This document shows positions 25,181 through 30,858 of a stretch of DNA of 30,858 nt, piece after piece; the first letter of the stretch is position 1, and the number at the start of each line of letters is the position of its first letter. The DNA lies in assembly GCA_964592475.1 (NCBI GenBank), contig CAZQEZ010000046.1:1-30858 (forward strand). The letters are read 5' to 3'. The stretch comes from CAZQEZ01 sp964592475. GTDB taxonomy: Bacteria > Bacteroidota > Bacteroidia > Cytophagales > Cyclobacteriaceae. The notes under the pieces were generated by a model. It was not told where the DNA came from. It searched no databases and saw only the letters and a program-made list of their open reading frames with translations. The translations under genes were made by a program, and so were the position numbers.

Positions 25181-25734
25181 TGGCTACTCCAAGACTAAAA
25201 GAACTGTATAATAAAGAGATTGTACCTAAACTGATGGATAAATTTCAGTATAAATCAGTGATGCAGGTACCTAAAGTTGTTAAGGTTAGTATTAATAAAG
25301 GTATAGGTGCTGCTGTAGCGGATAAAAAGTTAGTAGATGTAGGTGTTGATGAACTTACGGCTATAACTGGTCAAAAAGCAGTTCCTACAATTGCTAAGAA
25401 ATCAGTATCTAATTTTAAATTACGCGAAGGAATGCCAATTGGGGCTAAAGTAACTTTGCGTGGCGAGAAAATGTATGAATTTATTGACAGATTAATGTCA
25501 ATTGCTTTGCCAAGGGTACGTGATTTTAGAGGAATTAATGAAAAAGGGTTTGACGGCAAAGGTAATTATACTTTAGGTGTAACAGAGCAAATTATTTTTC
25601 CGGAAGTGAGTTTAGATAAAGTCACGCGAATATCCGGAATGAATATAACCTTGGTGACAACAGCCCAAACGGATGAAGAGTGTTATGAATTACTTAAGGC
25701 ATTTGGTATGCCATTTTCAAATCAAAATAAATAA
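25180..25734 (+). CDS. rplE: 50S ribosomal protein L5
   Basis: Binds 5S rRNA and helps place it in the central protuberance; contacts the P-site tRNA. The motif set LKELYNKEIVPKLMDKF, then AITGQKAVPTIAKKSVSNFKLREG, then LPRVRDFRG and the C-terminal FPEVSLDKV is diagnostic. 184 residues, normal. The ATG overlaps the rplX stop (TAATG), and rpsN begins 6 bases after its own stop. Confidence 0.98.
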   Translation: MATPRLKELYNKEIVPKLMDKFQYKSVMQVPKVVKVSINKGIGAAVADKKLVDVGVDELTAITGQKAVPTIAKKSVSNFKLREGMPIGAKVTLRGEKMYEFIDRLMSIALPRVRDFRGINEKGFDGKGNYTLGVTEQIIFPEVSLDKVTRISGMNITLVTTAQTDEECYELLKAFGMPFSNQNK

Positions 25735-25740
25735 TCAATT

Positions 25741-26010
25741 ATGGCAAAAGAGTCAGTAATTGCTAGAGAAAGAAAAAGACAAAGACTGGTAGAAAAATAT
25801 GCTGAAAAAAGAAAGGCATTAAAAGAAGCTGGTGACTATAGAGCTTTGGATTTATTGCCAAAAAACTCCTCACCTGTGCGTTTGCATAATAGATGTAAGC
25901 TTACCGGTAGACCTAAAGGTTATATGAGAAAGTTTGGAATTTCCAGGGTTACTTTTAGAGAAATGGCTGCCGAAGGTAAAATACCCGGGGTAACAAAAGC
26001 AAGTTGGTGA
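25741..26010 (+). CDS. rpsN: 30S ribosomal protein S14, zinc-free type
   Basis: Small-subunit head protein near the A site. It is the longer 89-residue form with NRCKLTGRPKGYMRKFGISR and a single cysteine, so it lacks the four-Cys zinc ribbon of the short S14 type and does not depend on zinc. It ends in TKASW, as typical. The stop is TGA, and the -33 box of the next promoter begins at the following base. Confidence 0.97.
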   Translation: MAKESVIARERKRQRLVEKYAEKRKALKEAGDYRALDLLPKNSSPVRLHNRCKLTGRPKGYMRKFGISRVTFREMAAEGKIPGVTKASW

Positions 26011-26041
26011 TTGCGAATTTAAGTAGATTTTACTATCTTTG
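26011..26041 (+). promoter_or_regulatory. Internal promoter before rpsH
   Basis: TTG (26011-26013), 20 bases, TATCTTTG (26034-26041), then CAGGCC. It matches the Bacteroidota consensus and lies in the only sizeable gap (76 bases) of the S10-spc run. No terminator is seen before it, so rpsH and later genes may be read from both this promoter and rplC's. The 13 bases ACTATCTTTGCAG also occur exactly in the rplC promoter. Confidence 0.8.
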
Positions 26042-26086
26042 CAGGCCTGTTTTGAAACAAGAACATAATTACATTAAGATAAAGAT

Positions 26087-26488
26087 ATGACAACTGATCC
26101 GATAGCTGATTATTTAACCAGGATTAGAAATGCGATAAAAGCAAAACATCGTATTGTTGAAGTTCCTGCTTCAAATTTGAAAAAGGAAATAACAAAAGTG
26201 CTTTACGATAAAGGTTTTATCCAAAATTATAAATTTGAGGATGATGAGGGTAAACAAGGTTTAATTAAAATTGCCTTGAAGTATAACCCGATGACAAAAA
26301 TTAACGCTATTCAGCATTTAGAAAGAATTAGCAGACCTGGCCTAAGAAGGTATGCTAATGCTGACAGCTTGCCTCGGGTTTTGAATGGTCTGGGCATAGC
26401 AATTTTATCAACTTCCAGGGGTGTTGTAACTGACAAGGAAGCGCGTCGGGAAAATATTGGTGGTGAAGTTTTATGTTACGTATATTAA
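26087..26488 (+). CDS. rpsH: 30S ribosomal protein S8
   Basis: Central 16S rRNA binder that organises the small-subunit platform. It opens with DPIADYLTRIRNAIKAKH and closes with the STSRGVVTDKEARRENIGGEV block; 133 residues is normal. In E. coli S8 represses the spc operon by binding the rplE message; here a promoter directly in front of rpsH offers a different control point. Whether the 45-base leader holds an S8 site could not be decided by eye. Confidence 0.98.
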   Translation: MTTDPIADYLTRIRNAIKAKHRIVEVPASNLKKEITKVLYDKGFIQNYKFEDDEGKQGLIKIALKYNPMTKINAIQHLERISRPGLRRYANADSLPRVLNGLGIAILSTSRGVVTDKEARRENIGGEVLCYVY

Positions 26489-26500
26489 GATATTAATACT

Positions 26501-27055
26501 ATGTCAAGAATTGGAAATAATCCTATATTAATACCTGATGGTGTAACTGTTACTGTTTCTGAACAGAATTTTGTGTCTGTAAAGGGGCCTAAAGGTGAAT
26601 TATCTAGAAATATTAATCCCGAATTGAAGATCGATGTCAAAGACGGAACGATTGAAGTATCGAGACCTACTGAACAAAAACGACATAAATCCTTACATGG
26701 ATTAAGCCGAACTTTGATTAACAATATGGTAGTAGGGGTGAACGAAGGATATAAAAAGGAATTAGAATTGATAGGTGTTGGTTACCGAGCAAATGTTCAA
26801 AACAATGTATTGGAACTTAACCTAGGTTATTCTCATAATATTTTTATAAGCTTACCAGAAGAGCTAAAAGTAAATGCAATAGCTGAAAAAGGTAAAAATC
26901 CTGAAGTTTCTGTTGAAGGAATTGATAAAGAGCTAGTTGGAATGGTAGCAGCTAAAATTAAATCGCTGAGAAAAGTTGAACCTTATAAAGGAAAAGGGGT
27001 AAGATATAAAGGCGAGTTTGTAAGACGTAAAGCAGGTAAGACTGCAGCTAAATAA
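26501..27055 (+). CDS. rplF: 50S ribosomal protein L6
   Basis: Two-fold-repeat protein near the sarcin-ricin loop and factor-binding site. It starts MSRIGNNPILIPDGV, contains LELIGVGYRANVQ and the C-terminal rRNA-contact segment RKVEPYKGKGVRYKGEFVRRKAGK without deletion. 184 residues, slightly longer than the E. coli 177. It follows rpsH by 12 bases and precedes rplR by 10. Confidence 0.98.
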   Translation: MSRIGNNPILIPDGVTVTVSEQNFVSVKGPKGELSRNINPELKIDVKDGTIEVSRPTEQKRHKSLHGLSRTLINNMVVGVNEGYKKELELIGVGYRANVQNNVLELNLGYSHNIFISLPEELKVNAIAEKGKNPEVSVEGIDKELVGMVAAKIKSLRKVEPYKGKGVRYKGEFVRRKAGKTAAK

Positions 27056-27065
27056 TTAAATAAAC

Positions 27066-27416
27066 ATGGCAACGCAAAAGACCTTAAGAAGAAAAAGAAT
27101 ACATTTAGGTGTAAGAAGTAAGATCAGTGGTACAGCTGAGTTTCCTAGATTGAGCGTGTTCAAAAGTAATACAACAATCTATGCTCAACTAATTGATGAC
27201 ATTAAAGGTCATACATTGGCATCAGTATCATCTCGTGAAATTGGTAATAAAAAGAATTTTAACATTGATACTTCTAAAGAAGTGGGCAAGAAAATAGCTG
27301 AAAAGGCATCAGAAAGCGGTGTCAAAAAAGTTGTTTTTGATAGAAGCGGTTATTTATATCATGGAAGAATAAAAGCTTTAGCTGATGGTGCACGAGAAGG
27401 AGGCCTAAAATTTTAA
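27066..27416 (+). CDS. rplR: 50S ribosomal protein L18
   Basis: Binds 5S rRNA and, with L5, mediates its attachment to 23S rRNA. The basic N-terminus TLRRKRIHLGVRSKISGTAE, the RLSVFKSNTTIYAQLIDD segment and the end FDRSGYLYHGRIKALADGAREGGLKF are typical. 116 residues, normal. rpsE starts 5 bases after the stop. Confidence 0.98.
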   Translation: MATQKTLRRKRIHLGVRSKISGTAEFPRLSVFKSNTTIYAQLIDDIKGHTLASVSSREIGNKKNFNIDTSKEVGKKIAEKASESGVKKVVFDRSGYLYHGRIKALADGAREGGLKF

Positions 27417-27421
27417 CTAAA

Positions 27422-27940
27422 ATGACAAAATCAAACGTAAAATCGGTAAAAGCGAGCGAAATAGATCTTAAAGAAAAGGTTGTTGCTATCAAACGAGTAG
27501 CTAAAGTGGTGAAAGGTGGTAGAAGATTTAGCTTTTCTGCTATTGTAGTAGTTGGAGATAGTAATGGTGTAGTTGGTTTTGGTCTTGGCAAAGCTAATGA
27601 AGTAACAGATGCTATTACCAAGGGTGTTGATGATGCTAAGAAAAATTTAATAAAAATTCCAGTTCTTAAAGGTACTGTTCCTCACGAATCTATTGGAAAA
27701 TATGGAGGTGGTTTTGTTCTTTTAAAGCCGGCTGCACCTGGTACTGGTGTAATAGCTGGGGGAGCTATGCGTGCAGTACTTGAAAGTGCTGGCGTTAAAG
27801 ATGTATTGGCCAAATCTAAAGGGTCATCTAATCCTCATAATGTTGTAAAAGCAACGTTTGATGCTTTACTTAATATGCGAGATCCTTACACGGTGGCTCA
27901 GCAAAGAGGTGTTCCATTATCAAAAGTATTTAATGGCTAA
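27422..27940 (+). CDS. rpsE: 30S ribosomal protein S5
   Basis: Accuracy-determining protein at the mRNA entrance and site of spectinomycin-resistance changes. The double-stranded-RNA-binding N-domain contains KVVKGGRRFSFSAIVVVGD, which includes the spectinomycin loop without deletion, and the C-domain has GGGFVLLKPAAPGTGVIAGG. 172 residues, normal. rpmD follows after 6 bases. Confidence 0.98.
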   Translation: MTKSNVKSVKASEIDLKEKVVAIKRVAKVVKGGRRFSFSAIVVVGDSNGVVGFGLGKANEVTDAITKGVDDAKKNLIKIPVLKGTVPHESIGKYGGGFVLLKPAAPGTGVIAGGAMRAVLESAGVKDVLAKSKGSSNPHNVVKATFDALLNMRDPYTVAQQRGVPLSKVFNG

Positions 27941-27946
27941 AGAAAA

Positions 27947-28126
27947 ATGGCGAAATTAAAAATAACACAAACTCGTAGTATAATAAAAAAACCTGGAACT
28001 CAAAAAGCTACAATTAAGGCTTTGGGTCTTGGTAAAATCAACAAATCTGTTGAAGTTGAGGCAACTCCTCAAATAGAAGGAATGATAAGGAAAGTTAGTC
28101 ATTTGATAACCGTAACCGAAGCTTAA
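27947..28126 (+). CDS. rpmD: 50S ribosomal protein L30
   Basis: Small 59-residue large-subunit protein, read directly from the sequence between rpsE and rplO. The translation begins MAKLKITQTRSIIKKPGTQK, continues with the conserved ALGLGKINKSVEVEATPQIEGMI and ends in VSHLITVTEA, the normal length and pattern for bacterial L30. It starts 6 bases behind rpsE and its stop lies 3 bases before the rplO start, the standard rpsE-rpmD-rplO order. Confidence 0.97.
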   Translation: MAKLKITQTRSIIKKPGTQKATIKALGLGKINKSVEVEATPQIEGMIRKVSHLITVTEA

Positions 28127-28129
28127 AAT

Positions 28130-28576
28130 ATGAAATTACATACACTTAAGCCAGCAGAGGGATCTGTAAAAAATAATAAAAGAGTTGGCAGAGGCCAGGG
28201 ATCAGGAAGAGGTGGAACTTCTACTCGAGGCCATAAAGGTGCGCAATCCAGATCTGGATATTCTCAGAAAAGAGGTTTTGAAGGTGGTCAAATGCCATTG
28301 CAAAGGAGAGTTCCTAAATTTGGATTTAAGAATAGAAACAGAATTGAATATAAAGCTGTTAACTTAGATGTTATCCAGGCTTTGGCTGATCAATATAAAG
28401 AATCAACGATTGATGTAAAGTTTTTATCTACTCATGGAGTTATTGGTAAAAACGATCTAGTTAAAATATTGGGTAGAGGTGAATTAAAATCTAAAGTAGA
28501 AGTCTCGGCTCATGCTTTTTCGATATCAGCGGTAGAAGCGATAGAAAAAAGTGGTGGTAAAGTGACCAAATTATAG
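28130..28576 (+). CDS. rplO: 50S ribosomal protein L15
   Basis: Late-assembly protein that threads a Gly/Arg-rich N-terminus into 23S rRNA. It starts MKLHTLKPAEGSVKNNKRVG, has the GRGGTSTRGHKGAQSRSG stretch (near residues 27-44), and the globular C-domain contains KILGRGELKSKVEVSAHAFS. 148 residues, normal. secY starts 3 bases after its stop, as in most bacteria. Confidence 0.98.
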   Translation: MKLHTLKPAEGSVKNNKRVGRGQGSGRGGTSTRGHKGAQSRSGYSQKRGFEGGQMPLQRRVPKFGFKNRNRIEYKAVNLDVIQALADQYKESTIDVKFLSTHGVIGKNDLVKILGRGELKSKVEVSAHAFSISAVEAIEKSGGKVTKL

Positions 28577-28579
28577 ATC

Positions 28580-29902
28580 ATGAAAAAGTTTTTCACGACG
28601 ATAAAAAATATATTTTCTATTGAAGACTTAAGGGTTAGGATTTTAAATACCCTGGGGTTTTTAATTATTTTTAGATTAGGCTCATGGATTGTTTTGCCAG
28701 GAATTGACCCTAATTCTGAAATGCTGAACCAAGAAGCACAAGGTATATTTAGTGTGATCAACACATTTCTAGGAGGTGCATTTAGTAGAGCTTCTATATT
28801 TGGTCTTGGAATTATGCCGTATATTTCCGCCTCGATTGTGCTTCAACTTTTGACGGTAGCTGTTCCTTATTTTCAAAAAATGCAGAAAGAGGGAGAGTCA
28901 GGTAGAAAGAAAATTAGTCAAATCACCAGAGTATTGACAATTGGAATTACCATACCTCAATCTATCGGTTATATTACTACCGTTAAAGCAGCTGTTGTTC
29001 CTTCAGTAGATATGACTTTTTTTACTTTAACCTCTGTTGTAATCTTAACCGCGGGTACAATTTTCACTATGTGGTTAGGGGAAAAAATAACTGACAAAGG
29101 AATTGGAAATGGAATTTCAATGCTTATTATGATTGGAATTATTTCTAGATTTCCAGGAGCAATTTTAGAAGAAGTAGTGGCTAAAGGTTTTCAAGGAGCG
29201 TTATTGCTTATTATTGAATTTGTAGCTTTATTTTTTGTGATAATGGGGGTAGTGATGCTTACTCAAGCTACCAGAAGAATTCCCGTGCAATATGCTAAAC
29301 AAGTCGTTGGAAGCAAAGTTTATGGTGGACAAAGACAATATATTCCACTTAAAGTTAATGCGGCAGGTGTAATGCCAATTATTTTTGCTCAGTCATTAAT
29401 GTTTTTGCCAGCGCTTATAGCTAGCATTTGGCAGGATGAAAGTGATATGGCTGCTTATATAGGTTCTACTTTTTCAAATCCGATGTCGTGGCAATATAAT
29501 GTATTGTTTGGGGTAATGATCGTATTGTTTACCTATTTTTATACTGCAATTACCATCAATCCAAACCAAATTGCAGATGACATGAAAAGAAATGGGGGTT
29601 TTATACCTGGTATAAAACCAGGCAAGCAAACATCAGATTTTATAGATGATATTTTAACAAAAATTACCTTGCCCGGATCAATATTTTTGGCAATAGTTGC
29701 TGTAATGCCAGCTTTTGCACAAATAGCTGGTGTCACAGGAGGGTTTGCACAATTTTACGGTGGTACATCTTTGTTAATTATGGTAGGTGTAATTTTGGAT
29801 ACACTTCAACAAATTGAAAGTTATTTATTAATGCGTCATTATGAAGGTATGATGAAGTCAGGTAAACTGAAGGGACGCTCGCAAAATATAGCAGTAGCCT
29901 AG
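28580..29902 (+). CDS. secY: Preprotein translocase subunit SecY
   Basis: Pore subunit of the Sec translocon in the inner membrane, partner of the SecE encoded at 4475-4669. About ten membrane spans can be placed along the 440 residues, the first near residues 20-38. The SecA/ribosome-contact loop with RIPVQYAKQVVG and the following GGQRQYIPLKVNAAGVMPIIFA are conserved, as is the NPNQIADDMKRNGGFIPGI loop. It is somewhat hydrophilic at its C-terminal tail GKLKGRSQNIAVA. It is packed between rplO and map (7 bases), the classical spc order. Confidence 0.98.
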   Translation: MKKFFTTIKNIFSIEDLRVRILNTLGFLIIFRLGSWIVLPGIDPNSEMLNQEAQGIFSVINTFLGGAFSRASIFGLGIMPYISASIVLQLLTVAVPYFQKMQKEGESGRKKISQITRVLTIGITIPQSIGYITTVKAAVVPSVDMTFFTLTSVVILTAGTIFTMWLGEKITDKGIGNGISMLIMIGIISRFPGAILEEVVAKGFQGALLLIIEFVALFFVIMGVVMLTQATRRIPVQYAKQVVGSKVYGGQRQYIPLKVNAAGVMPIIFAQSLMFLPALIASIWQDESDMAAYIGSTFSNPMSWQYNVLFGVMIVLFTYFYTAITINPNQIADDMKRNGGFIPGIKPGKQTSDFIDDILTKITLPGSIFLAIVAVMPAFAQIAGVTGGFAQFYGGTSLLIMVGVILDTLQQIESYLLMRHYEGMMKSGKLKGRSQNIAVA

Positions 29903-29909
29903 TTATTGC

Positions 29910-30683
29910 ATGATTATATATAAATCGAAGGAAGAAATTGAAATTATCAAGGAAGGCGCTCAAATTTTGGGTAAAGCTCATGCAGAGATAGCTAAATTGA
30001 TTAAAGAAGGAGTAAAAACAAAGGAATTAGATAAAGTTGCCTTTGAATTTATAAAAGATCATAATGGTCATCCTTCGTTCAAAGGGTTCAATGGTTTTCC
30101 TTATGCATTATGTATTTCAGTAAATGAAAACGTAGTGCACGGATTTCCTGGTGAATATCAATTGAAGAAGGGCGACATAGTTTCTATAGATTGTGGTGTT
30201 TATTATAAAGGTTATCATAGTGATTCGGCATATACTTACCCAATAGGTGAAGTAGATGAAGAAATTAAAAAATTGTTACAGGTCACTAAAGAATCTTTAT
30301 ACAAAGGAATAATGGAAGCTAAAAAAGGAAATAGGACTGGTGATATAGGTTTTGCTATCCAACAATATGTAGAAAATTATGGATACACCATAATTAGAGA
30401 ATTAGTAGGGCATGGAGTGGGAAAAGATTTACATGAAAACCCTGAAGTACCAAATTATGGTAAAAGAGGTAAAGGTGTAAAGCTTAAGGAAGGAATGGTA
30501 ATTGCAATTGAGCCTATGGTAAATCTTGGGAAGAGAAATGTTCTGCAAGAAGACGATGGTTGGACGATAAGAACAAAGGATAGAAAGCCATCGGCGCATT
30601 ACGAACATACAGTGGCTATTACAAATAATGGTCCTGAAGTAATTACTACCCATGAGTATTTGGAAAAATATATAAAAGTATAA
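29910..30683 (+). CDS. map: Methionine aminopeptidase, type I
   Basis: Cytosolic metalloenzyme that removes the initiator methionine from new proteins whose second residue is small. The metal ligands are all present: Asp94 (SIDCG), Asp105 (HSDSA), His168 (GHGVG), Glu201 (IEPM) and Glu232 (YEHT), and His77 is the conserved substrate-side histidine. The 257-residue length fits a type Ia enzyme without an N-terminal extension. The start ATG is 7 bases behind secY, and infA begins just 1 base after the stop, so it is co-transcribed with secY and infA. Confidence 0.98.
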   Translation: MIIYKSKEEIEIIKEGAQILGKAHAEIAKLIKEGVKTKELDKVAFEFIKDHNGHPSFKGFNGFPYALCISVNENVVHGFPGEYQLKKGDIVSIDCGVYYKGYHSDSAYTYPIGEVDEEIKKLLQVTKESLYKGIMEAKKGNRTGDIGFAIQQYVENYGYTIIRELVGHGVGKDLHENPEVPNYGKRGKGVKLKEGMVIAIEPMVNLGKRNVLQEDDGWTIRTKDRKPSAHYEHTVAITNNGPEVITTHEYLEKYIKV

Positions 30684-30684
30684 T

Positions 30685-30858
30685 ATGGCTAAGCAATCAT
30701 CGATAGAACAGGATGGAACTATTATTGAAGCTCTTTCTAACGCAATGTTTAGAGTAGAACTAGAAAATGGACATCAGGTCATAGCCCATATTTCGGGTAA
30801 GATGAGAATGAATTATATTAAAATATTACCAGGTGACAGAGTTAAATTAGAAATGTCG
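30685..30858 (+). CDS. infA: Translation initiation factor IF-1 (partial, cut by window end)
   Basis: The reading frame starts at ATG 30685 and runs to the window end without a stop, giving 58 of about 72 residues. MAKQSSIEQDGTIIEALSNA and the segment FRVELENGHQVIAHISGKMR are the OB-fold signature of IF-1, which binds the A site of the 30S subunit during initiation. The start lies 1 base after the map stop. In Bacteroidota rpmJ, rpsM, rpsK, rpsD, rpoA and rplQ usually follow; these lie outside the window. Confidence 0.96.
   Translation, partial: MAKQSSIEQDGTIIEALSNAMFRVELENGHQVIAHISGKMRMNYIKILPGDRVKLEMS

Noticed and set aside
1..30858. Search for a novel system: CRISPR repeats, mobile elements, toxin-antitoxin pairs, prophage genes, riboswitches
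   Set aside because: None seen. The window is a conserved housekeeping cluster with tight gene packing, no foreign genes and no repeated arrays.

Overview
The window is chromosomal core DNA from a member of the Bacteroidota, most likely from the Cytophagales side of the phylum (inferred from protein style; I could not run a search). The evidence is: AT-rich DNA; almost no Shine-Dalgarno sequences, with A-rich stretches before the start codons instead; five promoters of the Bacteroidota type (TTTG, 19-20 bases, TAnnTTTG); tRNAs without an encoded CCA end; and a DUF3467 gene directly behind rpoC. It carries the tuf/rpoBC, str, S10 and spc clusters joined end to end, plus one unrelated peptidase gene at the left edge.

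Layout. (1) 64-2601: a secreted or lipid-anchored M1 aminopeptidase. (2) 2639-4332: promoter, tRNA-Tyr, tRNA-Gly, tRNA-Thr, tuf, terminator. (3) 4330-16071: promoter, tRNA-Trp, secE, nusG, rplK, rplA, rplJ, rplL, two hairpins, rpoB (TTG start), rpoC, DUF3467 gene. (4) 16112-19582: promoter, rpsL, rpsG, fusA, rpsJ, strong terminator. (5) 19626-26010: promoter, rplC, rplD, rplW, rplB, rpsS, rplV, rpsC, rplP, rpmC, rpsQ, rplN, rplX, rplE, rpsN. (6) 26011 to the right edge: internal promoter, rpsH, rplF, rplR, rpsE, rpmD, rplO, secY, map, and infA cut by the window end. All genes are on the + strand and no gene-free stretch exceeds 300 bases.

The genes work together as the gene-expression and secretion core: RNA polymerase beta and beta', the NusG elongation factor, elongation factors Tu and G, initiation factor IF-1, ribosomal proteins, methionine aminopeptidase, and the SecYE translocon subunits that thread new proteins through the inner membrane.

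I found no defence system, mobile element, CRISPR array or metabolic cluster. The points worth a second look are regulatory or lineage-specific: the non-ATG start of rpoB behind two hairpins, a similar promoter-leader unit in front of rplC and rpsH, a terminator that shares bases with the next promoter, the uncharacterised DUF3467 protein behind rpoC, a Gly/Arg-rich tail on S3, and loss in L3 of the glutamine that PrmB methylates in E. coli.
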